Assembly: GCA_020536535.1 (NCBI GenBank)
Contig: JAHLWZ010000876.1
Location: 3,726-63,646 of the forward strand
Origin: Pelomyxa schiedti
Lineage: Eukaryota; Evosea; Pelobiontida; Pelomyxidae
Reading direction: 5' to 3'
DNA: 59,921 nt
Numbering within the stretch: position 1 is the first letter of the stretch; every line of letters begins with the position of its first letter. The notes under the pieces were generated by a model, which saw only the letters and a list, made by a program, of their open reading frames with translations, was not told the origin of the DNA and did not search any database. A program made the translations under genes and the position numbers. Below, piece by piece: positions 34,101 through 45,126 of the stretch.

Positions 34101-35542
34101 AGTGGACCTAATTAATGTAGTCTGTGGAAAACTGCACGGCAAATGTGGGCACGTGTGTGAGTTACCTTGCCATGACCCATACCCTACCCTACCACCTATT
34201 CCCAAGGGGCAAGAAAACAACATATACTATCGTCCCCAACTCCCCCCACCTTTATCACTGGACAAAGTGGTACGGCAACTGTTTGTTTTTTTTTTACAGT
34301 ATTGTATTTTGGGTAACCTTATGAATAGATCTGCCCACCTTGTCCCAAATTCGTCCAGCGGAAATGCTTTGGAGAGCACATGGTTTTTCCTGTCTTGTTA
34401 GAAATGAGTGATCTCATGATTTGCCCATAGGAAAAAACTGTGCGATGCTCCACACAACCGTTTTCTTGTTCTCACAACTGTCAAAATATTCTGGCTTGTG
34501 GAAACCATAAGTACAAGAAATAATTCAACCAGCGGAAATTTCACACAGAAATAGGTGCCGCCAACAATGTCATGTGATCAAAGAGGCCAGAGCACTTATG
34601 TTACCGTTGTTCCCAACAGTTGGTGCACCAGCAATTCCGACCTTAAAAATTACCCACACAAATCTGATGGGAACAGAGTGTGACATATGTGATAAGTGGT
34701 GTGAGAAACCGCGACCCCCAGGTTGCAAACATGGCTGCCCGATCGATAAGTGTCATTTGGGTATTTCTCTTCCTCTGTTTCTGCTCCTTTGATATCTTTT
34801 TCAGGGCCATGCCCTCCATGCCAGGTTCTAGTCAAGGTTCCTTGCCACTGTAAAGGAGATATCCTGTACATCAAGTGCTCTATCCTTCTGTCGGCCGAGT
34901 CAGCGACTTCAGCTCTTTCTTGTGGTCAGATTGTATGTGCCTTCCTCTATCTTTTCCATACTAATCGCAGGGTAGTGTAGCAAGAAACTTCCTTATTGTC
35001 CTCACATATGCCACGACATATGTCATCCAAGTAAGCTTTTTATGTGCTGCCACTGTTTTGACACGTTTAGGTCCATGCAAGGACAGTCAGACATGTTCCA
35101 AGACAGTTATAGTTAGGTGCAAGTGTGAGAATAGTAGGACAGAGGTGACTTACTAAAATTAAGCACTCTGTTTTCCCTCTAAAGTCTGTAGAAATGGACC
35201 TGCGCCCAAGCTATCAAAGTCAGAAGAGCTTCACCTGTGGTCAGTGACTCAAACTTATATCTTCTGGAATGCAATGAACAGTGCCAGAAAGTTTTGCTCC
35301 AGAAGAAATCAGCATCACTTGAAACGGTACTCCCAAAGAAATACATCACAAGTTAACCCAAATAGAACCAAGCAAAGGGATCACCAGCCAGTCTCGGAAC
35401 AACACACCATCATCCCACTGGTGGAAAAAAAGCCACAGTACAACCAACAAACAGAAAGAAGCCGTTTCCTCGCTGGTTGGTTGTGGCAGCCATAGTTTCT
35501 TCCCTACTCTTGGCCATTGCATTTATGCTCTATCTACTTTAA
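31164..35542 (+). CDS. NF-X1-type zinc-finger protein with C-terminal membrane anchor (NFX1/NFXL1 family)
   Basis: ATG 31164 (MHGRGQVRGIRAGSTTVSS) begins about 340 residues of disordered Thr/Ser/Pro/Lys-rich sequence. A PHD/RING-like Cys cluster follows: ECVSCRSEV, then WHCPKCYILMHLDCARTWSK. Then YYYCFCGKMKDPVFDPWVLP and SCGAPCGKPLNPPCGHLCSL lead into a series of NF-X1 zinc fingers spread over small exons (for example CPPCKRKVEKTCLCEA, KVCGKLLLCGKHNCTKACH, CGKTSVTVPCALKKKTAPPP, CHHDIKNAPPHKCHFGPCPS). A basic stretch is followed by the C-terminal hydrophobic anchor VVAAIVSSLLLAIAFMLYLL, ending at TAA 35540-35542. Role: NFX1 proteins act in transcription, mRNA control or E3 ligation. The tail anchor resembles NFXL1-like members and points to a membrane location. 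Confidence 0.88.
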
Positions 35543-35611
35543 AATCGGGGTTGCAAACCAAAATTATTTTTTCACTCCTCATTTTTAAAAATTGTGAAAT
35601 ACCAGTGTAGT

Positions 35612-36247
35612 CTAGTTTAGCAAAGTCACTAGAATGGAGTGCATTGGTCTCCAATGGTGGTCTTCAAAGATGTAGTAGTTGATGGAACCACCCCTGTACA
35701 CCCCCCCAACTATGCAGCCCATTCTGTAGTTATCGGGGTTTCCTTCCACACGAAAGCCTTCCCAAGGTATATCCCACATCGTTGGTCTTTGAGATGCATC
35801 AGTGAAAAACACCTCATGAGGCACTCGAGGTGCACTGAACAAGCAACGAAACGCTGGTGAACGGGCCAGCTCGCCTGGCTTTCTGTACGCGTCGATATGA
35901 TTAGGAGAGGGGTCTCCTAGTCCCCTGTTAGCAACAGCAAAAAACTTGCAGCCGCCCATAGGTGTAGTAAGGAAAACAGTGCCATCCACTGGTATTTCCA
36001 TGTGACGCATGGACATCCTGGCTGCTTCACCCTCTTTGGCACCGAGCCACAGAATATCCGCTTCCTCGTATTCTCTCCAGGATGCATGCGGCTTCTCCCT
36101 CACGAAAAGGGCGTCTGGGCCCCTTCTTGCAACGGATATGTGGACGAGACCACGATGTGTGGGCATCAAGGCATCGATCCCCACATCCAATGTGCCACCT
36201 GTCTCCATTGACACCCTGAGGTTGTCTATAAGACGATTGGCAGCCAT
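35612..36247 (-). CDS. Conserved-looking single-exon protein of unknown function
   Basis: One uninterrupted frame of 211 codons from ATG 36247 (MAANRLIDNLRVSMETGGTL) to the stop at 35612. Parts read as a folded globular protein: HRGLVHISVARRGPDALFVR, TVFLTTPMGGCKFFAVANRG and WDIPWEGFRVEGNPDNYRMG. It is Gly/Arg/aromatic-rich with no signal peptide, membrane span or low-complexity sequence, which is unusual for this window. I do not recognise the family. It ends 69 bp from the NF-X1 gene stop (convergent). A T-rich run lies just upstream of the ATG. Confidence 0.7.
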   Translation of the reverse strand: MAANRLIDNLRVSMETGGTLDVGIDALMPTHRGLVHISVARRGPDALFVREKPHASWREYEEADILWLGAKEGEAARMSMRHMEIPVDGTVFLTTPMGGCKFFAVANRGLGDPSPNHIDAYRKPGELARSPAFRCLFSAPRVPHEVFFTDASQRPTMWDIPWEGFRVEGNPDNYRMGCIVGGVYRGGSINYYIFEDHHWRPMHSILVTLLN

Positions 36248-36587
36248 CGGTTTGGTGCAGCAGAACAAAGAAACAAAAAAAAAAAAAAAGTGATTTTTCC
36301 CTAATGACGGATTGCTTGCGGGTCCCCATGCACCACAAAGCAACATTATTCAAAGAGGACAGAGCAACGAATGACTAAGTGTATATGATTGTTGCCTATC
36401 ACCCCAGTACTGTCTAGTGCAACATTAACAATCAGAATGCTTCGTATGCTCACACCTTCACTTGACACAACCCCCCATGGGGGAACAGGTGAATTTAGTC
36501 CTGCAACCCAGAACGGTTGACGTTCTAATTGGAGAAAGTTGAATCTTGAAAATAGAAAAAAAACCGTCTTCTTAGAGGGCAGAGACT
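36248..36587. other. Divergent upstream region of the orphan and the NACHT gene
   Basis: Shared upstream region of two divergent genes. It holds a 15-nt A run at 36275-36289 and, near the plus gene start, an A8 run followed by CCGTCT (36556-36569). No coding content is seen. Confidence 0.5.
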
Positions 36588-39500
36588 ATGGGAGACGACG
36601 ATGTGGTTTACGAGGTTAGTTTCGTTTCTCTATTACCTTTTCCCCTCTCTCTGTGTTGGTGCTGACTTTATGTGGAGGACGAATGCGAATTGACGTGGGA
36701 TGACCCCCTCGGTTTTGACGAAATAGTTCGTGTGGATAACAAAGCCACATCTGCTTCGTGTGAGTACAGTTGCTTTGTCGGGGTTGGTTGCACTTGTTTG
36801 CCTTGTTGGGTCTGTTGCTGTTGTTGACTTGGCCAAGTTCTAACCAAATGACAACTTTGGCAACAATAGTGCAGCACAGGGATATGATTTCCTTTTCAAA
36901 CAATGACAACATTACACAGCACTCTGGGGGTGGTGGACTCAGTTCCAGAGACCCTATTTCAATGAACCAACTCTCACTCCTGAACGACGCCGTACATATG
37001 CTGATTCACCGAGACCCAATTCGACTGACTGATGCTGTTCCTGAAAAGAAGGTGGAACCCCCTAAAGAAGACAAAGCAACAGGTCTCTATGACTATGAAG
37101 CAACCTGTGACACAGAACTCTCTTTCAAGGAGGGTGACCAAATTGAGATACTGGAGAAGGATGACTCTGGTTGGTATATGGCAAGGTGTGGCTCGAAAAC
37201 TGGCTTCATTCCCGGGAACTATGTGGAGATCCGTGAGTCCTTTCTTTATCGTTATATTTCCGTTTGTGAGCTCTTTTTGATGTGAAGATAGAGTTGCAAC
37301 ACAGAAACTCTATATCTTTCAGTGAAGCGTCCTCTTCAACTCAACAACCTGATACCAATGAACCTGTTTCCGCTACCACAGAAGCCCCAGAGCCACCTAG
37401 CATAAATGTGAACGAAGGTGGCATGTATATTTTCCCACAAAAATCCAACCACATTAAGATATGTGTGCCCAAATGGAATCTGAGCGAGAGGCCCTGTTTA
37501 TTCAACAGCAGGCACTATTGGAATCACTTTCGGGAAAGTCCAGTTCTACTGCAGTATGGGTAATTTGTTTCAACCACCAATTCCAATTTCTCTATAGAAG
37601 GAAATACCTGAACAAGAACCTGCCTTGACCCCACAATCCAATTTTCTTGATACGGCCACTTTATCTTATGCAACTGTTCCAGCGGCACCTTTGTTCCACT
37701 CTGATGTAGCAAAACCCGAAAAGAAAAAGCGGCAGAAAGTGGAAGATAGATGCATACGATTATTTATCAGTAGTACTTTCAAAGACATGGTACTGGAGAG
37801 AGAAGGTTTAATTAAACGGGTTATGCCATACGTCCGAAGTGCATGTGCAAGAAAAGGAATTTTGATCCGAGAAGTAGGTTGAACTTCCTTTGATTCTTCT
37901 TACCCTCACAAGGTTGACCTGAGATGGGGAATAACTGCCGAGCAGTCGGAGAGTGGCAATACAATCTCAATTTGTCTTTCTGAGAGTTGTGTCTCTTATC
38001 TCAATTTACCCTCTTACATGGGAAGTTGATAGGTGCCGCCCCTGGTTTTTCTGCCTCCTTGGACAACGTTACGGGTGGTCCCACAGCGAAAACTCCCGCG
38101 GTACCACACAATTCCATTTCTTTCAGTTGATAAAACTTAGATGCTCTACTTACAAAAACTTTTGCAAATGCCAGCTCAAAGTTCCCTTGGATTATGAAAT
38201 TTCAGGATAGGAGCATTACTGAATTGGAAGTTCGGCATGCGAGTATGAGGACAGACTTTCTTTCATCTTTCCTAAATGTTTTTTCCCCAGTCCTCAACAA
38301 AGAACAACCATCTGAATACGAGCAATCTCATTGTGCCTTCTTCTTCCGAGATCCTGCTGTTACCCAAGGGCGTGGCCCTGACTTTGAAGAGCCCAGTCCT
38401 ATTCTTGCAGGAAGACTGCAAAACCTCAAAGTAAGCTAGCTATTAACTTTTTGTGTGAATTACCCAGTACCTTCCTAGGATGAAATCACTGCTCGCCATC
38501 CGGGCAATATTCACAGCTTCTCAACTCCCTCAAGTTTAGAATCGGAGTTCCAAAAACAGATCATGGAAATGATTGATCGGTAGATTTCCCTCACGAGAAA
38601 CCATCTCATACTTTGCAGTGATTTCCCTGAAACAAATACTCCCACTCCGCTGGAGCGAGAACGCGAAGTTCATGATGCCTTTGCTAGATCTCGACATCGA
38701 ATTTATGTAGGTGGTGAGCAGTACATATTTCGGATTAACTGCCTGCTTGCCAGTCAAGCACAAGTATGCCTTTAGGTCGATCTTCTGTCTAACGATTTCA
38801 CAAGAACCAACATCCCACTCCAATAGTGATAGTTGGCGATTCTGGCAGTGGAAAGAGTGCACTGGTGTGTAATTTTGTTGTTAGGTATCAAAATGAGAAC
38901 CCAGATGCGTTTGTTGTTGCCCACTATATTGGTTGTAGTGGCTTGAGTACCGATCTTGGTACGGGGAATGGTACCATTAGCTATAACAGCAAACATTTGC
39001 CTATTTAGGGAGAATGCTCCACAGAATTATATCGGAAATATTAGATTTCTTTGAGCTACCCGCAAAAGATATACCAAATGACCTAGAAGGTTTGTTGATG
39101 GTTGGTTTTTTTTTCTCAGTTCACACAACAGGGCTAAAAACCCTGCTGCCCTCTGTTCTTGTGGAAGCTTCTTTAAGAGGTGGCATGCTACTTGTTATTG
39201 ATGCGTTGAATCAGCTTGACAACAAGTACTTCATTTCATTAGCATTTCTAAGTCCTACAGAGATAATGCTCAGGAGCTTGACTGGCTCCCTACGCAATTC
39301 CCCCCAAATGTGCAACTGATAACATCCCTCCTTCCCTCACGAGCCTCGGAAGTAAGCCTCTAGTGCTTTTCCAAAAGTAATTGGGAAAAAGGTCATTGCA
39401 CAAAGAAAATGGCACATTGTAAAAGTTGAGGCCATGGAAGAACGAGAAAGACGTGAGCTCATTTCAAGCTATATGTCGGAATGTTCAAAATCTCTCTCCT

Positions 39501-42434
39501 CTTCTCAAGTGGATAGGTTCCCTCCACTAGAATGCAAGCGTTACTTAACTTTTTTTTTTAGTATTCTTGGCTGCCAACAAACCTCAAATCCTCTTTTCTT
39601 AAAGACTGTTCTCGATGAAATTCGGGTACATGGAGCGTATGAAACAATTGATAAACGTATCGGTCAGTGCTTGTCAGCCTCGAATATCCCAGCTCTTCTT
39701 GGCCTGGTTTGTCTTGCCTTTTCGGTGTGAAACTCTAACCCCCTCAAGGTTCTATCAAGAATAGAAGCAGACTCTGGAGCAAATAGAAGGTATCTTCAGG
39801 AAACACTGGCTTTGGTATCTGACATCTTGCCATGAACTCAACTTTACTGATCCCGCAGATCTGGTTAAGTCGGAAAGGCCTTTCTGAGACAGAAGTCATT
39901 GGTATCACAGGGGTTTCTCCCGTAGTATGGAGTGAGATTATGCTGTCTTTATCGGAGCTTCTAGGAACAAGAGCTGGTCTGATTTTCATCATTGTTCTCT
40001 CCCTTATTGTTTAGCAGGGATGATGAATTTTTCACATGATTTTGTGAAGCAATCTGTTGCATCCAAGTACATAACAGCAGAGCTCTCCTCAGTCCTTCGT
40101 AAGAAAATGGTTGATTATTTCTTGTATGTTTCTGTTGCCAAGAACGAGGAAATCTGTTTCATTCCATTTTGTAGATCCCTTGACTCATTAGAAAGAAAGT
40201 GTGATGAGATTCCCTATCACCTTCTTCAAGAGAAGAAAATGAAAGAACTTGCTGGATTCATTACCTTACCTGCAAATTTCTTGTTACTTACATCGGAGCA
40301 ATTTTTATTTGACTTGTACCAAATATATTTTCATGTTAAATGTATCTAAAACTGTTTACAAGGTACAAATACTTTAGAAGTTGCAAAGAAGCAAGCCCAG
40401 CCTCAATGCTTTTACCACAAATGATGCCTTCAACCAATCCTTTACATCTAAGGCAAGCTGGCAAGTTCCTTCAGGACCTTGCCTACTTTACTGAAGCCGA
40501 AGTCATGTTGACAAGAGCAAACAGCCTCTTCGTTTCTGGAACGATACCTCTTAATCTTACTGAATCTGCTGATGTGAAGTTAGTTTCTGACATTTACTTC
40601 TTGCCTTTTCAAGATGTCTTCAAAGGGATGCTCTTGGGTATTTATACCGCATGCAAGCCAAATACGACAAATCAATACCCATGTATGAGGAAGCACTGAA
40701 CCTTCGCAAAAAACTTTTTGGAGAAAGTTCTGCCGAAGTGGCGTCATCAATGTGCAGCCTTGCTATCTTATTTAGGTTTCTTGAAACCCAAACACAAGGC
40801 GAATTAACTTCACATCAGGAAGATGGGAAAATATGATCAAGCGGAACCGCTTTATATGGGATCTTGTGTTATCAGAAAAAAAGTAAGAAGGTATCCCGCA
40901 AATCATCTCACCTTCTCCAGCTATTGGGACTGAATAATCCAGAAACTGCAGTTTCTTATAACGGACTTGGGTGCTTATATCAGGACCAAGGGAAGGATAA
41001 AGTAAGATGGAAAAGCACGCCAGATCGCAACTAACAGATTGTCAGCTGGCCGAGGAACATTTTGCAATTGCGTTGAGAATAAGAGAACACTGCCACGGCC
41101 CGTCACACCCTGATGTGGTAACGCCCATACTCTTGAGAAATTTCCCAAATTTACACTCCAAGGCCATGACTCTCTCTAATATGGGCTCGTTGTATTTAAG
41201 CCGGGCGAAATATGCTGAAGCAGGTACCATTCACTGGTGGAAAACAATTTCTTAAAGTAATTAGAGCATATGTTTCAGCGAGCTCTCAGTATTTATGAAG
41301 ACATATTTGGTGAGAATCATCCTGATGTTGCTCACACTCTGGGATATCTGGCTGGAGTCTGTGTGCGTATTAAGATGAATACTTCTTCCACTCATCAATG
41401 ACTTCACCATAGGTTGAAAAAGGCAAGTACTCCCAGGTATTTTTTCCCTCCGTGGGTAGGTTGAGTAAGATCCCTCAAGGCAAAGGCTCTTTTCGAAAGA
41501 ACAATAGCTATAAAGGAACAAGCGTTTGGTAAAAAGCACCCTGAGGTAGATTTGTTATGCAGAATCTATTTTATGGACTTCCTGGTTTAGGTAGCTCAAA
41601 CCTTGAGTGATTTTGGTGTTCTTCATGCGCGACTAAAAGACTATGATAAAGCACTTTCTTTATATAAGCAGTGCCTCGAAATTAGACGCGAGGTTAATGT
41701 GGACTTCCAACTTGATTCATTTTACAATTTCCCAGATTCTTGGGCCAGACCACCCTGACACAGCTCAATCAATGTTCTTCCCTTTTTTTTGCCTTACTTT
41801 GTACTTACCTATTTCAGGAATAATGTGGCAGCTATTCTTAGTGGTACCCTACAATACTACAATCCACTTAAATAAGAGGTAATTAGACAATGGACAGTAC
41901 AAAGAAGCTGAAGAAATGCTCAAGGAAGCGCTACAGACCACTGAAAGAAAGTTTGGCGGTGCTCACCCCAACCTTTGTAATACACTTTTAAAGCTGGCCA
42001 AATTATATCAGAAACAGAATCGGTACCCCCACAATCTTACAGTGAGCAGGTGGCTAAACAAGAAAACGTAGGAGCGGTGACCTGATAATCCCCTTGTACC
42101 AAAGAACTCTGAATATTCTCAAAAAACAATACGGCGAGGTACACAAATCTCCCCAAACATACCACTATGACCTAACAACTTTCAGGTTCACCCAGATATA
42201 GCGGTCACTCTGAATGACATGGCTGTGCTCAATTACAGACTTGGGCAGCCTAAAAAGGCAGAACAGCTCTACCTCCAAATGGTGGAGGTACTCGAAAAAT
42301 TATTCCCACAAGGCCATCCCGACGTGGCAAACGCGTGCAAAAATGTGGCTGCGTTCTATGCCGCCATTGGCAAATTCGCCCAGCAGACCGAATTTCTCAC
42401 GAAGGCTGCCAATCAAAGTGGCCAATCTTCTTGA
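36588..42434 (+). CDS. SH3-DUF4062-NACHT-TPR protein (nephrocystin-3-like)
   Basis: Some thirty short exons, about 1,400 aa. ATG 36588 gives MGDDDVVYE joined to DECELTWDDPLGFDEIVRVD. An SH3 domain follows (ATGLYDYEATCDTELSFKEG, then GWYMARCGSKTGFIPGNYVE). A DUF4062 domain follows at about 37740-38060 (RLFISSTFKDMVLEREGLIK, DLRWGITAEQSESG, EVDRCRPWFFCLLGQRYGW). The NACHT NTPase has a P-loop (IVGDSGSGKSALVCNF, about 38826) and Walker B (MLLVIDALNQLDN). Eight or so kinesin-light-chain-type TPRs lie between about 40620 and 42434, each with GxxHP/EV phrases (for example YDKSIPMYEEALNLRKKLFG, GPSHPDV). The stop is at 42432-42434. Role: STAND-type signalling switch in which TPRs sense and SH3 recruits. 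In animals NPHP3 works at cilia; no ciliary link can be claimed here. Confidence 0.88.
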
Positions 42435-42494
42435 CAAAATGATAGATAGTGTTTGAACGCATTCTCCTTTTTTTTCCCGATTTAGTGTTACAGT

Positions 42495-44794
42495 TTATGA
42501 GAGGAGGCTGAGGGCTGTAGTTGCTGACATTCTGGTCTTCCTGTTGTGTGACATCATGGGAATCAGAATGTCGGTGCCAAAACGTGAACACCATTCCGGT
42601 AGTGGATGCAGTTGCAAGGGGTCAAATGCACTGCGGTCATTGTTCGTGGAAGTTGTTAATGGCAAAGGAGCACTCTCTGGCAGCAGTAGATCGTAAAATG
42701 TGAAGGCGAGCGCGAAAGAGTCGCACTTGGTGTATGAGAATGTGGTTTGTGTTGTTGTAAGTGTTTTTGTGAACTGGCTGACTTCGGGTGGCATCGTAAC
42801 GGCGTTGCCCCAAAGTTGGATGTTCTTTGACACATACAGCTCAAGATTGTAAGTAAAACACTGCTCAGCTTCGCTGAAATCGATGAGAGTTACGTGGCGT
42901 GACTTCGGATCGACGAGAATATTGTCCGACTTGATATCTCTAGGTTTGTGGGTGACTTCGGATTAATCTTCGGGAGAATGGAATTACCTATGTGTAATCC
43001 ATGCTCCCTCGATGTGGCATACCGCCCTCAGGGCTTGAGCAAATAAGTGCTTAACAATCAGAATGGTTTCAGCAGCACCAGGTACAGTGGAACTATCGGT
43101 AAAAGAATGAAGGAAGTCGCTGAGCCGAACACCAGCGTATGGAAAGAGAAACGCAAGTGACTTATTATTTGCCAATAGAGCTTTGTATACCGGGTGGGAT
43201 GGTGGGATTGCATTGACAAAATCTGACGGCAAACTAGTTGACTTGGGTAGAGTTAAGTTCATACAAACATGTGTAATTAAATTAATACAGTAGGCACACT
43301 GAGGAATAACAAGAAAGCCAAGCGGGTGGGCGACATTCGGATGAAGGGGCAGTGAAGAGAGAATGCTGCACTCCTTCATGTACTTCTGTTTGATCAGCGT
43401 TTGTCGATCGGTTTCGTCCCAGTTCAACACAACTTTCATGGCCATTTCCATCATGTTGGGATTTCCAAATCTTGAAGAACTCTGGGGTATCACAGTGCTT
43501 GGTACAAATTGTACTAGAAATGCAGTCGCCTGGGAGCCAGAGCCAAGGAACTCTTTCAATCTGAAGGAGTCTATATCTACGCCAATGAGAGAAGTCACAA
43601 GTTCAGCTGTGCACTGTTTTGGGTCATTTGGCTAGTCTGACTTCATTATTCCAAGCTTACCGTAAAGTGTGTGTTCAGTCGTTCTTTTTCTTTTATTCGG
43701 TCTTGAAGCATTGAATTTAGTTGCTCCCTCACTTTCAACTGTTCAATAAGTTGCTCTATCTCCGCACAGTGTTCAGCTTCCTTTGCCTTCAGATTATTTA
43801 TTGCCGTATCTTTGGCTTTTAGTTCTTCCAATAATTTTTTAACTTCTGCTCCAAGAAGTATCTCATTTGAAGAAGGACCGCTTGTTGTCGAGCCTGATGC
43901 ATTGTTTGCAGTTGCTTGCGGAATGCCTGTCGATGCACTCCTGGGTAGTTGAATGTCTAATGGCGATAATAAACAAGGAATATCTGATGGTGATAACAAC
44001 CATGACGATGACGATGGTACATCCGTTGTCGTGACTGTAGTAGATGTTGCATTTGTTTTTGTGGCCACTACTGCTGACAACCGTGATTCTGCAGCAGGTT
44101 TAGGCATCTTATGTGTCACCAACAAGTTGTGGGGAGCGGGTGGGGTTGTGCTTGCAGGTGGAAAGTGAGGAGCCGTTGCACCATTCTTGCACAAAAGCAA
44201 CACAACGTCGGTGTGCCCATTCCTGCTGGCTATCTGAAGTGGTGTAATGTCCTTACGCGGCTCCCCGCAGTTGACATCAATCCCCCGCACGCTCAGCAGG
44301 GCCTCCACGGCCCCCAAGCAGCCGTTCTGGCAGGCGACGAAGAGGGGCGAGACGCCGCAGAAGGCCGAGAGGCCCGGGCAGAGGGTGTCCTCCCGCCGCG
44401 GGACCCAGTTGGCATCGATGGCCGGGGCGGCCGCCAGGGCCCGCACGACGTCTGCGCGGCGCTGGGAGCAGGCCCAGTGCAGGGGGCACCCCAGCCTGAG
44501 GTCCGCGGGCCCCGGGGCGAGCTCCTGCAGGATCAGCCGGACCGTGGCGACGTGCCCGGCCCAGCAGGCGCGGGACAGCCCCGTGAAGCCGTCGGCGGTG
44601 AGGCGGTTGGGGTCCAGCGGGGGGTCCCGCGGCCGGCCCAGGTCCAGGACCAGGCGGACGAGGTCGTCCTCGCCGTTGCCGCAGGCGCAGTGCCACGCGT
44701 TCCAGCGGTTCTTTGCCAGCGGCGTGTTGATGTCCCAGCCGGGAATCGCACACGACTGTGCCAGTATCGCAGCCATCAGCTTTGGGCCGTCCAT
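42495..44794 (-). CDS. Ankyrin-repeat, coiled-coil protein kinase
   Basis: ATG 44794 (MDGPKLMAAILAQSCAIPGW) opens a very GC-rich exon with five or so ankyrin repeats (NAWHCACGNGEDDLVRLVLD, GCPLHWACSQRRADVVRALA, TPLQIASRNGHTDVVLLLCK). A Ser/Thr-rich linker follows, then a coiled coil (AEVKKLLEELKAKDTAINNL). A 29-nt intron (43632-43660) leads to the kinase domain: Gly loop FLGSGSQATAF, catalytic Lys in AMKVV, THRDIKSDNILVD (split by an intron near 42990) and LIDFSEAEQ, a DFS in place of DFG. Then MPPEVSQ stands for APE. It ends ATTALSLLS at 42495. About 700 aa. Role: probable Ser/Thr kinase with a protein-interaction head; the DFS change keeps the metal-binding Asp, so activity is plausible. 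Confidence 0.85.
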
Positions 44795-45126
44795 TTTCAG
44801 GTGCTGCTGCACGGGCAAATTCTTTTTTAGGCGTTTTTGTGGTTCTACACCAACTTGGTTCCAGCAGGCGCTCTTCTGTTTCGGGTCGTATTTGCCTCTG
44901 AGACCCACAGCACATACTACTTGAAAAACGCTCTGAGTGTGTCATGGTGGCTGGGGGAACAGATAAGAGCTGGTTACTGAGTTCTGAGGTGCCAGAGGGA
45001 TGGGGCCACCACAGCAGTGCTGACACAAACTCAGGCACTGCAAAAAGGGCTGGGCGGCAGGGCTGAAACCAAGGCTGAACCAGGTAGATCAATATAAACT
45101 CCCTCATTGTTTTTGCTGGAAGCGTG
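44795..45126. other. Upstream flank of ankyrin-kinase; downstream flank of transposase-like gene
   Basis: About 330 bp. One minus-strand frame stays open through part of it, but splice sites and family support are lacking. It could hold the end of the transposase-like gene if the chosen stop is wrong. Confidence 0.35.

Noticed and set aside
36588..44794. Adjacent NACHT-TPR and ankyrin-kinase genes as a defence-like cassette
   Set aside because: They are convergent with only 60 bp between, have separate intron structures, and the neighbours are housekeeping; no evidence for a functional unit.
44111..44924. Long plus-strand Arg/Ala/Gly-rich frames
   Set aside because: Antisense shadows of the GC-rich ankyrin exon; no domain, and the minus strand shows clear ankyrin repeats.
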